This document shows positions 1 through 8,823 of a stretch of DNA of 64,000 nucleotides, in pieces. The notes beneath the pieces are model-generated. The model saw only the letters and a program-made list of their open reading frames with translations, was not told the DNA's origin and did not search any database. The position numbers were made by a program, and so were the translations under genes. The stretch's first letter is position 1. Each line of letters begins with the position of its first letter. The stretch comes from Streptomyces syringium (lineage in GTDB: Bacteria > Actinomycetota > Actinomycetes > Streptomycetales > Streptomycetaceae): assembly GCF_017876625.1 (NCBI RefSeq), contig NZ_JAGIOH010000001.1, positions 930,001 through 994,000 of the forward strand. The letters run 5' to 3'.

Positions 1-1
1 G

Positions 2-418
2 CGGCAGGCGGGGCTCCGGGGCATCGTCCAGTCCGGGTGGGCGGGGCTGTCCGTGGTGAACGACGACGTCATCACGGTGGGCGTGGTGCCGCACGGCTGG
101 CTGCTGCCGCGCACGGCCGCCGTCGTGCACCACGCCGGCGCGGGCACCACGGGAGCGGGTCTGCGCGCGGGAGTGCCCGCCGTGCCGGTGCCGGTGCTGA
201 CCGACCAGCCCTGGTGGGCCGCCCGGCTGGTGCAACTGGGCGTGAGCCCCCGGGCGTTGCCGCACCGGGAGCTGACCGCGAGCCGGCTGGCGGACGCGAT
301 GCGGCGGGCGACCGGGGAGCCGGGCTTCGCCGAGCGGGCCACCGCGTTCGCCAAGCGGCTGGCGCAGGAGGACGGCGCGGGGGCCGTCGCCCGCGCGGCC
401 GCCGCACTGGCCTCCTGA
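2..418 (+). CDS. Glycosyltransferase, GT1/MGT type, C-terminal part (5' end outside window)
   Basis: Only the last 138 codons lie in the window. The visible part is the nucleotide-sugar-binding half of a GT-B fold glycosyltransferase of the macrolide/UGT type. It has the His-rich donor loop HHAGAGTTGAGLRAGVP followed by VPVLTDQPWWAARL, which matches the family pattern of HxGxGTxxxxLxxGxP and then a D-Q pair that contacts the sugar. These enzymes transfer an activated sugar to a lipid, sterol or natural product in the cytoplasm. The acceptor cannot be told from this fragment. A WS/DGAT-like acyltransferase follows 78 bp downstream on the same strand, so a glycolipid or sterol-glycoside acceptor is possible, but that is inference. 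The family call is firm; the substrate is unknown. Confidence 0.85.
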   Translation, partial: RQAGLRGIVQSGWAGLSVVNDDVITVGVVPHGWLLPRTAAVVHHAGAGTTGAGLRAGVPAVPVPVLTDQPWWAARLVQLGVSPRALPHRELTASRLADAMRRATGEPGFAERATAFAKRLAQEDGAGAVARAAAALAS

Positions 419-496
419 CCCCGCTGTCCTCTCCCCCCGCCGGTCCCCCGGCCACCCAGCCACGTTGCCGACACCCAGTCAGAATCAGGACCCCTC

Positions 497-1849
497 GTGA
501 CGGAACGCACCCAGGACACCTCCCCGGACGCCCTCGCCGGCCACACCACCGGCCTGCCACGGCCACGCCTCGACACGAGCGGCCCGCAGCCCGCTCCGTA
601 TGCGGCGGGCATCGTCATGCCGCCGCTGGACGCCTGGTTCCACGGGCAGCAGAGCGGCGAACACCTCTGCATGACGACCGGGCTGCTCACCTGGTTCGAA
701 GGCCCCCCACCGCCGCTGTCGGAACTACGGGAGCGGGTCCGCCGACGCTGGGGGGCGTACCCCCGGCTGCGGCTCGTGCCCCCCGCGGCTTCCGCCGCGT
801 CGGCATGGCCGCGGTGGACGCCCGGCCCGGAGTTCGACGCCGCGGCGCACGTCACCGCCGGACCGGAAGGCGGACACGCGACGCCGGAAGCGGAGACGGC
901 GCTGCTGATGGCCCGCCCGCTCGCCCCCGTACGGCCCCCCTGGCAGCTGCATCTGCTGCCCTCGCCCGGTGGCTTCGCCCTGCTGATCCGCGCCCACCAC
1001 GCCCTGCTCGACGGCACGTCGATGGCCACGCTGCTGCGGAGCCTGCTCGACGCGTCGGCGGCGCCGCTGCCGGGGAGCGGGGCGCGGCGAGCGCACGCGC
1101 CCTCTGCCGCCCCGACGCGCCGCGCACTGACCCGGGCGCTCACCGACGTGCTGCCGAAGGCCCGCCCGCTGCCGTTCCACGGGCCCGTGGACGCCCGGCG
1201 GGTGCTGTCCTTCGAGCGGGTGCCGAAGGCAACGCTGAGCGCCGCCCGCGACACCCTGCCCTCGGGCCGGGCCTCCACCAACGCCGTCTTCCTCGCCGCG
1301 ACCGCCGCCGCCCTGCGCACCGCCGGCCTGGCCGGGCGCTGGCCGCTCCTCCCGGGGGTCTGCGCGATGGTCCCCGTCGACGTGCGCACCACCGAGGAAG
1401 CCGGTGTCCTCGGCAACCACTACGCCACCATCAGGGTCCCGCTCCCCACCCACCGGCGCGCCGCGCGGCGGCTCGCGGCCGTGGACAGCTTCACCCGGCG
1501 CGCCGCGCTGCAGGGCCGGGCACAGGCGCAGGCCCTGCTGGTGTCCCGGACGCGGCGCCGGAACGGCCGCCTGACCGACGTACTCGGCCGTTATGTGGCC
1601 TCCCCCTTCTACTCCTCCCTGCTGTGCAGCAGTCTGGCCACCTACACCGGTCCGCTCGCCCTGGGCGCCGCGTCGCTGGTGGCCGTGTCTCTCCTGCCCA
1701 CGCTCAGCACCGGCCACCCCGTGGTGGTGACCATGTCCCTGCACGACGCGAACGCGGTGGTGGCGGTGATGACCGACCACCAGCACCGGAGCCTGGCCCC
1801 TCGGCTGTCCGGCCTCATCCACGACGAGATTCACGCGTTGCGGTTGTGA
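497..1849 (+). CDS. Wax ester synthase/diacylglycerol acyltransferase-like protein (WS/DGAT family)
   Basis: The 450-residue product matches the bacterial WS/DGAT family, which transfers acyl groups from acyl-CoA to long alcohols or diacylglycerol and belongs to the CoA-dependent acyltransferase superfamily. The catalytic motif HHxxxDG is present as HHALLDG (His167, His168, Asp172, Gly173), with the usual hydrophobic stretch before it. The C-terminal half carries the NxVFLA-type segment and a PVDVRT stretch like the family's second conserved block. The start is GTG 497, with AGGA 6 bases upstream. The gene lies between a glycosyltransferase and an alpha/beta hydrolase on the same strand, so a lipid-processing group is plausible. 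The substrate (triacylglycerol, wax ester or a specialised lipid) cannot be told. Confidence 0.85.
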   Translation: MTERTQDTSPDALAGHTTGLPRPRLDTSGPQPAPYAAGIVMPPLDAWFHGQQSGEHLCMTTGLLTWFEGPPPPLSELRERVRRRWGAYPRLRLVPPAASAASAWPRWTPGPEFDAAAHVTAGPEGGHATPEAETALLMARPLAPVRPPWQLHLLPSPGGFALLIRAHHALLDGTSMATLLRSLLDASAAPLPGSGARRAHAPSAAPTRRALTRALTDVLPKARPLPFHGPVDARRVLSFERVPKATLSAARDTLPSGRASTNAVFLAATAAALRTAGLAGRWPLLPGVCAMVPVDVRTTEEAGVLGNHYATIRVPLPTHRRAARRLAAVDSFTRRAALQGRAQAQALLVSRTRRRNGRLTDVLGRYVASPFYSSLLCSSLATYTGPLALGAASLVAVSLLPTLSTGHPVVVTMSLHDANAVVAVMTDHQHRSLAPRLSGLIHDEIHALRL

Positions 1850-2048
1850 GGCGTCGGGCTCCCGGGGCGTACGGGGCGACGTTGGGTGACCGCTCACGAC
1901 CTGTCGGGCGGGCGGCCAGTAACGCGCGGGCATGACCTGTCGTTGCCCCTGGTGAAACCCCCCACGAGATTCCCGGTCGTACGCATTGCCGCGAGTTGCC
2001 GTGAGCAGCCGCCCGGACGCGACACCCGACCGTGAAACGGAGACCGCC

Positions 2049-3008
2049 GTGACGACGCACACCGCCTTCCGCGAAGAGGTCATTCCGCTCAGCTGCGACG
2101 GATACGCGTACAGCGGGCGCATCGTGCACCAGCCCAACGCGCGGATGGCGCCCATCGTCCTCGTCGGCGGGGCGTTCCAGCACCAGGGCGCCTGGGGACG
2201 GGTGGAGCAGTCCTTCCTGGAGGCGGCCAGCGTGATCACGGTGGACCTCCCGGGCTGGGGGGCCGCCGACCCCCTGCCGGCTCACTACGGCTTCGACTTC
2301 CTCACCCGCGCCCTCGACCGTTTCCTGTCCGAGGTCGCCCCGTACCCGGTCAATGTCGCGGGCACCTCGTACGGCAGTGCCATCGCCTACCAGTGGGTGC
2401 AAAGACATCCCGAGCGGGTCGAGCGGCTGGCGCTCATCGGCACCATGGCGCATGTGTCCGACCATGTCCGGGCGCGGGTGGAGCGTCTGCTGCGGCTGGG
2501 GGAACAGGGCCGGCGGGCCGAGTTCGAGAGCGGGGTCCTGGATTCCATGGTGTGTTCCTCCCCGCTGGTCACCGTCACGCGCCGGCCCACCGTCATCAGG
2601 GCACTGTCCCGTGCGCTGAGCGAGTTGTCCCCGCACGACATCGCCAAGTTCCTGGACAACAGCCGGCGGCTGCTCGACCACCCGGACGCGCCCGGGGGCC
2701 CGACGGTCCGGGTGCCGGTGCTCGTCGCGACCGGTGAGCACGATCCGCTGACCACCCCGGCCCTGAGCCGGGAGGCCGCGCACCAGTGCGCCGATGCCCG
2801 CTTCACGACGCTCAAGGACGCGGACCACCTGGTGCACCTGGAGCGGCCGACGGAGACCGTGGACCTGGTGACCCGGTTCTTCGCCGGCGAGTCCCTCGGC
2901 GGCCTGGACTACTGCCATCCCGTGGAGTACATCGGCCGCCGGAGCCCTGTCCCGGCGCCCCGGACGGGCGGGGAGCGTCAGTCCTCGTGTGCCCCCGAGG
3001 GCAGCTGA
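2049..3008 (+). CDS. Alpha/beta hydrolase
   Basis: This is a 319-residue alpha/beta hydrolase. The nucleophile elbow is GTSYGS with Ser107, the acid is in TGEHDPL (Asp232) and the catalytic His is in DADHLVHLE (His260), so the triad is complete. An oxyanion stretch LVGGAFQHQGAW replaces the common HGxP. The frame is open to an upstream ATG at 1986, but GTG 2049 has GGAG 6 bases before it and fits the family start better. There is no signal peptide, so the protein is cytoplasmic. The 3' end overlaps the convergent DD-peptidase gene by 31 bp. The substrate is unknown. The C-terminal tail beyond the last helix (about 35 residues) is not part of the core fold. Confidence 0.85.
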   Translation: MTTHTAFREEVIPLSCDGYAYSGRIVHQPNARMAPIVLVGGAFQHQGAWGRVEQSFLEAASVITVDLPGWGAADPLPAHYGFDFLTRALDRFLSEVAPYPVNVAGTSYGSAIAYQWVQRHPERVERLALIGTMAHVSDHVRARVERLLRLGEQGRRAEFESGVLDSMVCSSPLVTVTRRPTVIRALSRALSELSPHDIAKFLDNSRRLLDHPDAPGGPTVRVPVLVATGEHDPLTTPALSREAAHQCADARFTTLKDADHLVHLERPTETVDLVTRFFAGESLGGLDYCHPVEYIGRRSPVPAPRTGGERQSSCAPEGS

Positions 3009-3901
3009 CGCAGCTTCATCGGGGTGCGGGTGCGGTAGGCGTAGTCCAGCATCTTCCAGGCGTCGGGGTAGCGGTTGGCGTCGTTGAGCAGGACGCCCAC
3101 GACGGTCCGCTTGCCGCGCTTCGCGGCGAAGACCAGGCAGGGCCCGGCCGCGCTGCCGGTGCCGGTCTTGATGCCGATCACGCCGGGGTACGCGCCGAGC
3201 AGCTGGTTGGTGTTGTACCAGGTGTAGGTCCGGTTGACGTTGGTCGCCTTCTGCCGGGTGCTGGTCGACCGGGTGACGGCATCGAAGGTGGCGTTGCGCA
3301 GGGCGTGCCGGGCGAGCTCGGCCAGGTCGCGCGGGGTGGTGTGGTTGCGGCCGTGGGCGGAGATGCCGTCGAAGGAGTCGTAGTGCGTGCCGCGCAGCCC
3401 CAGCCGGGCCGCCTTGGCGTTCATCTTCCCGATGAACGACGCGGTGCGCGCCTTCTCACTGCCCCCGCTGCCGACCGTGTCCGCGAGCGCGTACGCGGCG
3501 TCGCACCCGGAGGGGAGCATCAGTCCGTACAGCAGCTGGCGCACGGTCAGCTTGTCGCCGACGCGCAGGTCCGCGGTGCTGGCGCCCGTCCGGGCGACGT
3601 AGTCGCGGTAGGACTGCTTGATGGCGACGGGCTTGTTCAGATCGACGCCCGGTGTCTCCAGGACCACGACCGCGGTCATGACCTTGGTGGTGCTGGCCAT
3701 CTGCCGCTTGATGTCCGCGGCCTTGCCCTCCCAGAGCTTGCCGCCGCTGCCGTCGAGCAGATAGGCGCCCTTCGCGCCGATCCCCTTCGGGCCGCCCGTC
3801 GCCTCGGCGGTGGCCGTCGGGAGTGCGACGGCGAAGGCAGCCGTCGTCGCGGTCAGGGCCACGGTCCACCGGCGGGCCGGGCTTCCCCCACAGCGTTGCA
3901 T
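2978..3901 (-). CDS. K15-type D-alanyl-D-alanine carboxypeptidase/transpeptidase (family S11)
   Basis: This is an exported low-molecular-weight penicillin-binding protein that acts on peptidoglycan stem peptides. The three active-site motifs are present: STTK (Ser70, Lys73), SGC (Ser131) and KTGT (Lys245). The second motif has Cys where most families have Asn (SxN). That is the known peculiarity of the Streptomyces K15 DD-transpeptidase, so the change is a subfamily mark and not damage. The first 33 residues form a Sec signal peptide (RRW, then a run of Ala, Val and Thr). Start ATG 3901 has GGAG 6 bases upstream. The frame extends further upstream without ribosome-site support. Length, 307 residues, fits K15-like precursors. 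Confidence 0.92.
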   Translation of the reverse strand: MQRCGGSPARRWTVALTATTAAFAVALPTATAEATGGPKGIGAKGAYLLDGSGGKLWEGKAADIKRQMASTTKVMTAVVVLETPGVDLNKPVAIKQSYRDYVARTGASTADLRVGDKLTVRQLLYGLMLPSGCDAAYALADTVGSGGSEKARTASFIGKMNAKAARLGLRGTHYDSFDGISAHGRNHTTPRDLAELARHALRNATFDAVTRSTSTRQKATNVNRTYTWYNTNQLLGAYPGVIGIKTGTGSAAGPCLVFAAKRGKRTVVGVLLNDANRYPDAWKMLDYAYRTRTPMKLRQLPSGAHED

Positions 3902-4080
3902 TGACACTCCAATTCCTCGGTAGCGGACCCGAGTTCGGGTCGCGGGCCGCATGCTCGCACCCGGCGCCGGGCGGGAAGAAATCGAAGATCACTAACGGGT
4001 GACCGGGCCGGGACGGCGCCGGGCGGTACCCGCGGTCGTGCCATGCTGCTGTGGCGCATGGCCCCGCCCGGAGAACGCCG

Positions 4081-4119
4081 CGGGGGCACCCCGCGCCGGG
4101 ATGGCGCGAAGTGCCCCCG
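4081..4119 (-). terminator. Stem-loop terminator downstream of the phospholipase D gene
   Basis: A 9-bp perfect inverted repeat (CGGGGGCAC at 4081-4089, GTGCCCCCG at 4111-4119) encloses a second 6-bp stem (CGCGCC at 4092, GGCGCG at 4103) with a 5-base loop. It lies 19 bp past the phospholipase stop codon on the minus strand. It has no T tract, which is usual for actinobacterial intrinsic terminators. Confidence 0.6.
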
Positions 4120-4138
4120 AGGGGAGCCGGGCGGAGGA

Positions 4139-5752
4139 TCAGGCGTTGCAGATCCCGCGCGCGTAGTCGACCGTGGCGGTCTCCTGCGAGTACTTCCACT
4201 GCGGGTCGAGCAGCTTCGCGTCGAGCTGCTTGGCCGCCTCCGGGCTCTCCACGATGTAGCCGAAGTCCTGCAGCCACGACGGGTACAGGTTCTTGGAGCC
4301 GATGTAGAACGTGGAGCTGTCGACGGAGACCAGCTTGTGGTGCTGCGCGTACGGGTGCCCGTCGGCCCACTTGCCGTTCGGGGAACTGCGGAAGGTCGCG
4401 AGCTGGAGGTTGGAGCACATCGCCGTCTTGGCGGTCTGCTGGCCACCGGTGATGTTCGCGAGGCGGTTGCGGAGCGTGTCACTGATCTCGGACAGCGACT
4501 TGATCTGCGAGTAGCCGCCGCTGCCCACCGCGCCGCGGTTGGCCGGGTCGCTGACGACGATGCGGACCTTCACGCCCGCGGCCATCTTGGCGGCGAGGGC
4601 GTCGTAGAGCCGGATGTCGTACCGGGGAAGCGGCGGGCAGGTGGCGTTGAGGTCCTGCTGGGAGATCTCGATGTGGTCCTTGGCGCTGGCGACCAGCGCC
4701 CGCAGCGCGCTCTCCTCGGGGTTGACCGTGTCGTAGTCACGGTCGGCGTTGGTGTTGTCGTGCAGTCCCACCACGCACTTGGTGTCGGACGCGGTCGGCA
4801 GGTCGGGGCGGAACGCCGACTTCGGGTCGACGTCCTTGATGCCGACACCGAGGCCGCCGACGGCGATGACCGGGACGTTGCCGGTGGCCGGGGACGCCTT
4901 GGGGTTGGTGTCCTTGTGCATCGTCGGCATGCAGCCGGCGTTGCCCGAGGCGGCGAACCAGACGCTGGCGATGTTGCTCTTGTTCTGGCACGTCCAGGTC
5001 CAGAGCGTGTCCAGGTAGCGGCCCGCGGAGCCGGCGGCGGGGCCGGTCAGGGCGAGGTCGACGTCCGACACCGGGTGCGCGGTGTCGAGGTAGTCGTCCT
5101 TCCAGCTGTTGATGCCGCCGGTGATGGCCGACTGGCCGTCGACCACGAGGATCTTGGAGTGGTTCCAGGAGAACGCGGTCTTCGACGTGGTCATCGACGC
5201 GACGTTCAGCGTGATGTTCTCGGCGGCCTTGCCGAGCTTGGCCGTCAGCTCGTCGCGGTACTTCGACGGGATCACGTTCATGTGGTAGACCGGCGCGGCC
5301 CCGACGAGGATGCGGACCTTCAGCTTGTTGCCCTTGCCGGCCGACTCCTTGAGCCCGGCGACGATCGCGTCCTGGAACCCGCCGTTCGGGAAGGGCGCGA
5401 GGGTGGATATGTCGACCGTGCGCGTCGCCTTGCCGATGTTCTCGGTCATCTTGGCGAGCAGCCGCTTGGTGCCGACGCGGTCGGCACACTTGTCGTCACC
5501 CCAGCAGCCGGGGGTCTGGAGCAGCCAGTCGGAGGGGTCACCGGCCGAGCCGTCCAGCTTGTTGCCGGTGGTGCGCTCCCAGACGTCGCCTTCGAGGCCG
5601 GGTGAGACCTGACGCAGCGTCTGCTCGACGGCGTCGAGGTGCGGGGTGGCCGGGTCGGCGGCGAAGGCCGGGGTGGCGGGCAGGACGGCGAGGGCCACCG
5701 CCGAGACCGTGACGGAGCCCGCGAGACGACGGACACGGCTGAGTCTGACCAC
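4139..5752 (-). CDS. Secreted phospholipase D
   Basis: This is a 537-residue precursor of the Streptomyces phospholipase D family, which hydrolyses phosphatidylcholine and similar lipids to phosphatidate and can transfer the phosphatidyl group to alcohols. Two HxKxxxxD motifs are present: HSKILVVD (His198, Lys200, Asp205) and HHKLVSVD near residue 471, each followed by the Gly/Ser-rich segment (GGINSW and GSKNLYPSW). The start is GTG 5752, with GGAAG about 6 bases upstream, giving a signal peptide of about 31 residues that ends in ATPAFA before [12 protein letters not shown]. Earlier in-frame starts would add a non-signal-like extension. Conserved Cys pairs suggest disulphides outside the cell. 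A strong hairpin follows the gene. Confidence 0.95.
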   Translation of the reverse strand: MVRLSRVRRLAGSVTVSAVALAVLPATPAFAADPATPHLDAVEQTLRQVSPGLEGDVWERTTGNKLDGSAGDPSDWLLQTPGCWGDDKCADRVGTKRLLAKMTENIGKATRTVDISTLAPFPNGGFQDAIVAGLKESAGKGNKLKVRILVGAAPVYHMNVIPSKYRDELTAKLGKAAENITLNVASMTTSKTAFSWNHSKILVVDGQSAITGGINSWKDDYLDTAHPVSDVDLALTGPAAGSAGRYLDTLWTWTCQNKSNIASVWFAASGNAGCMPTMHKDTNPKASPATGNVPVIAVGGLGVGIKDVDPKSAFRPDLPTASDTKCVVGLHDNTNADRDYDTVNPEESALRALVASAKDHIEISQQDLNATCPPLPRYDIRLYDALAAKMAAGVKVRIVVSDPANRGAVGSGGYSQIKSLSEISDTLRNRLANITGGQQTAKTAMCSNLQLATFRSSPNGKWADGHPYAQHHKLVSVDSSTFYIGSKNLYPSWLQDFGYIVESPEAAKQLDAKLLDPQWKYSQETATVDYARGICNA

Positions 5753-5997
5753 TGTTGCTTCCTTAACGAAGTGCGAAGTAAAGAGTTGAACGACATAACA
5801 CATTTGGGCCAGGTATGGCCCATGTACATCCCATGACAAGGTGTACAGATGATCAACTCTTGGAAGCTACCAGGTGAATGACCTGTCCGATGCCCCGGTC
5901 CACCGCCGGACCGACGGGTTCCGGACAGTGGGGAGGCGTGGAAGCAGCACCTTCCTGACGGACCGGCAGGTGGCCGTCGGCCCCGGGCGTCAGGTGG

Positions 5998-6672
5998 TCA
6001 GATGACCATCTGGGCCTGCGGCCAGCGGCTCACCCGGTACGGTGCCCACCAGAGGTGATCGCCGAACCGCACCGCGAGGTCCTCGCGCAGGAAGTCCGCC
6101 ACCGCGTCGGCCGGCAGGTCCTCGGCACGGGCGCCGTCCGCCAGTGCCTCGATGGCCTCCTGGTAATGGGGCTCGTCGATGGTGAAGCGGCGCAGCTCGC
6201 GGTACCGCCGGTCCCGTACCTGGAGGAAGCCCGGCCCGCGCCGGTAGACGCACTTGCAGATGTAGTAGCCGCGACGCCACTCGCTCAGCACGGCCCGGGG
6301 GTCCTCGACACCCAGGACGGCGGTGGGCGGGTGCAGATGGCCGAGCCGGCGCCAGTCGTGCGGGGCGGGCCCCGGCCGCACGGTCCAGTCGACGGCGAGG
6401 GCGAGACTGGTGAGGTCGCCGATGAGGCTCAGCGTCCGGACCGTCCGGGCGGCTCGCGCGTCGTCCATCGGGCCGGTCAGATCGACGGGGTCCGCCATGA
6501 CCACCCGCCGGGCGCCCGCGTCGAAGAGGCCGCGCGCGTGCCCCGCGCCCGGCCCGTCGAGGTGCCGGACACCGATCAGCATGCCGGGCACCGCACAGGC
6601 GGCCCGGTCGTAGTCGCGCCACAGCGTCACCGTCAGAGCGTCCGGTGTCGTGGGCGCGGCGGCTGCCGTCAT
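5998..6672 (-). CDS. RiPP-operon partner protein of the radical SAM C-methyltransferase (DUF5825-like)
   Basis: This is a 224-residue protein of unknown biochemical role. It resembles, from memory, the uncharacterised DUF5825 proteins that accompany RiPP-maturation radical SAM C-methyltransferases; I could not run a search to confirm it. It has no signal peptide or membrane segment. The sequence shows a TVTLWRDYD start, a central DLTGPMDDARAARTVRTL segment and a C-terminal half rich in Arg, Tyr and Trp (EWRRGYYICKCVYRRGPGFLQVRDRRYRELRRF) with two close Cys residues. Start ATG 6672 has an AAGGGGA ribosome site. The gene is last in the minus-strand RiPP operon, 86 bp after the methyltransferase. 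It could bind the precursor or assist the methyltransferase. Confidence 0.65.
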   Translation of the reverse strand: MTAAAAPTTPDALTVTLWRDYDRAACAVPGMLIGVRHLDGPGAGHARGLFDAGARRVVMADPVDLTGPMDDARAARTVRTLSLIGDLTSLALAVDWTVRPGPAPHDWRRLGHLHPPTAVLGVEDPRAVLSEWRRGYYICKCVYRRGPGFLQVRDRRYRELRRFTIDEPHYQEAIEALADGARAEDLPADAVADFLREDLAVRFGDHLWWAPYRVSRWPQAQMVI

Positions 6673-6758
6673 GGAAATCCCCTTCGTGAGTGCCGAGTCG
6701 AGGCCGGCCGAGTGCCGGAGTACGTGCTGGGAGACAGCCGGGACGTCCGCCGGCCGGA

Positions 6759-8681
6759 TCAGGCTCCCGTGCTCTGCAGCGCCGGTTCCGCCTCCGCCGC
6801 GTCTTCCGCCTCGGTCCGTCGCATGTGGTCCAGCCGCAGCAGTTCCTCGTTCACCGCGGGCGGCGCCACGTGCACGTACTGGCCGCCGTCCGCGAAGACC
6901 AGGCCGAGCTCCCGCCAGCGGCGCAGGGTCGCCCCGATCGTGCCGGCGTCCGAACCGGGGTGCTCCTCGCGCAGCTTGCGCGCCGCCGCGACGAGGGTGT
7001 GCGGCTGGTCGAGCAGCCGGAAGAGCGCCACCTCCACCGGGTCGGTCAGCTCCAGCGTCCGCCAGTCGAAGCCCCGGCGGCGGCTCACCAGCACGATCCG
7101 CTCGCCCAGGTCGCAGTGCGTCAGCCGGCTGGCGGCGTAGGCCCCCTTCCACGCGATCAGGGCGTCGTTGAGCCTGCGCACCACGTCCTCGCCGACGCCG
7201 CGCGGCGGTACGTCGAAGACGTACGCCAGGTCGAACATCTCCGCTTCCGGCAGGTCGTAGGTGATGCGGTACGGCTCAGCGGGCCGCAGGTCGCTGAAGC
7301 CCATGCCGGGGTTGTTGAAGTACGGGCTGAACCGCTCGATGGCGATGCGCGCGGACTGGTCGACGGGCGGGTTGAGATGCTCCAGGGCGGGCAGCTGGCA
7401 GGTGATGTCGTCGTAGTCCGCCGCTTCCTCGCCGGGGAATCCGTGCAGATAGTTCCAGGCCACCGAGAGCCCGGCGGCCGCGCCGTCGCGGAGCATGCGG
7501 ACGTTCTGGCAGCCGGTGACGCCCTTGTCCATGAGGCCGAGGACCTTGCTGCTGAGGCTCTCGATGCCCGGCTGGACGTAGATGAGTCCGGCGTCGGCGA
7601 GTGTCTGCAATTGGCCGCTGCGCATATTGGCCTTGATCTCGTAGTGCAGTCGCAGGTCGTAGCCGCTGTCGATGATGCGGGGCAGCAGCGACTTCAGGTA
7701 TCCCATGTCGAGGATGTTGTCGACGACGTACATGTCGAGCACCCGGTGCCTGGCCGCGAGAGCGATGATCTCCTCGAAGAACACCGTGGGGTTCTTGCTG
7801 CGGAACTGCATGAACGAGCCGTTGAGCCCGCAGAAGGTGCAGTGGTGCTTCTCGCCCCACCAGCAGCCCCGCGCGCCCTCCACGACCAGCTTGGGCTCGA
7901 CCCACGCATGGGCCGCGGAGGCGGCCAGCCGCTCGAAGTAGCCCGTGTAGTCGGGCGGCAGGATCGCCGCGGGCGGCAGGGGCCTGGTGCTCATCGGGTT
8001 GGCGTGCGAGCCGCCGTCCGCGTCGCGCCGGCACAGCCCGGTGACGGCGTCGAGGCCGGAGCCGTCGCGCAGCGCGGCGACCAGCGCGGGGAAGGACTCC
8101 TCGCCCTCGCCGCGGACGACGTGGTCGACGAAGGGGAAGTTGCGGTGGACGGCCTCGCCCTGCTTGCCGTCGCAGTTGGCGCCGCCCATCACGGTCGTGA
8201 TGGCCGGATTGAGCCGCTTGACGTACTTCGCGGCGGCCAGGGCGGCGGTGTTCTGCTGGAACGTCGAGGTGAAGCCGACGACATCGGGTTCCGCCGCCAC
8301 GATGCGCTCGGCGACGGTCCGTATGAACGCGGTCGCGCTCGCGTGGAGTTCCACGGTGGTCTCCAGGCGCGGGGCGCCGATCTTCCGGCCCATCGCGTCC
8401 GCGAACTCCGTCACCCGCCAGGCGTCGTCGTCGTAGAGCGCGGAGGAGAACACCCAGTCGCCGCAGCCGAGGAAGTAGGAGGCCAATGAATAGTATTCAT
8501 AGTCGGCGAGCGAGAAATCGTCGCGCCGTTCGGTGATCCAGTCCACGTAGTCGATATTCGCGTGCAGCACGTCGGCGTGTGCCCCGGGCACCCCTTCGTC
8601 AATGCTGCGTTTCAGGATTCCCAGCGCCAGCGAGGGCAGATCGATGGGGGCCCAGGGCATGTTGACCAGGGTTACGCGCAC
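6759..8681 (-). CDS. RiPP maturation radical SAM C-methyltransferase (B12-dependent)
   Basis: This 640-residue class B (cobalamin-binding) radical SAM enzyme is predicted to methylate unactivated carbons of a ribosomal peptide. Residues 1-210 resemble the B12-binding Rossmann half (DVVGFTSTFQQNTAALAAAKYVK, then VMGGANCDG and VVRGEGEESFP). The radical SAM core follows, with the iron-sulphur cluster motif at Cys273, Cys281 and Cys284 (CWWGEKHHCTFC, spacing C-x7-C-x2-C). This motif is the hallmark of the TIGR03975-type RiPP methyltransferases. YVQPGIESLSSKVLGLMDKG is the SAM-binding GIES-like block. The C-terminal 130 residues form a winged-helix-like tail. The start is GTG 8681, preceded by GAGAGG. 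It lies downstream of the small precursor gene and a palindromic hairpin. Confidence 0.9.
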   Translation of the reverse strand: MRVTLVNMPWAPIDLPSLALGILKRSIDEGVPGAHADVLHANIDYVDWITERRDDFSLADYEYYSLASYFLGCGDWVFSSALYDDDAWRVTEFADAMGRKIGAPRLETTVELHASATAFIRTVAERIVAAEPDVVGFTSTFQQNTAALAAAKYVKRLNPAITTVMGGANCDGKQGEAVHRNFPFVDHVVRGEGEESFPALVAALRDGSGLDAVTGLCRRDADGGSHANPMSTRPLPPAAILPPDYTGYFERLAASAAHAWVEPKLVVEGARGCWWGEKHHCTFCGLNGSFMQFRSKNPTVFFEEIIALAARHRVLDMYVVDNILDMGYLKSLLPRIIDSGYDLRLHYEIKANMRSGQLQTLADAGLIYVQPGIESLSSKVLGLMDKGVTGCQNVRMLRDGAAAGLSVAWNYLHGFPGEEAADYDDITCQLPALEHLNPPVDQSARIAIERFSPYFNNPGMGFSDLRPAEPYRITYDLPEAEMFDLAYVFDVPPRGVGEDVVRRLNDALIAWKGAYAASRLTHCDLGERIVLVSRRRGFDWRTLELTDPVEVALFRLLDQPHTLVAAARKLREEHPGSDAGTIGATLRRWRELGLVFADGGQYVHVAPPAVNEELLRLDHMRRTEAEDAAEAEPALQSTGA

Positions 8682-8785
8682 AATTGGCCTCTCTTATCGG
8701 ATCCCGTGCGGACTCCTCGCCCGCCGGGCCTTTTCACCGGTGCGGGAAATACCGAATGCAGCGCCGTCAGAGCCGTCAGCGCGAA

Positions 8786-8813
8786 GGGCCGGGCCGCCGC
8801 GGCGGCCCGGCCC
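8786..8813 (-). promoter_or_regulatory. Perfect 28-bp palindrome between precursor and methyltransferase genes (attenuator candidate)
   Basis: The left arm GGGCCGGGCCGCCG (8786-8799) is exactly complementary to the right arm (8800-8813), giving a 14-bp stem that is all G and C. It lies 10 bp downstream of the precursor stop codon and 104 bp before the methyltransferase start. A partial terminator or processing hairpin here would give more precursor mRNA than enzyme mRNA, an arrangement known in other RiPP and bacteriocin operons. That role is inferred. Confidence 0.6.
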
Positions 8814-8823
8814 CCGGGTGCGG

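Noticed and set aside
37..1935. Continuous open frame across the first two genes
   Set aside because: It is in a different frame from the glycosyltransferase and acyltransferase motifs and is extremely Arg/Pro/Ala-rich.
725..2239. Long minus-strand open frame opposite the acyltransferase and hydrolase genes
   Set aside because: It is antisense to two genes with clear family motifs. The translation is Arg/Gly/Gln-rich with no recognisable fold, as expected from a high-G+C frame shadow.
6690..8489. Long plus-strand open frame opposite the radical SAM gene
   Set aside because: It lies antisense to a gene with the complete Cys motif and shows no family pattern. Codon bias favours the minus strand.
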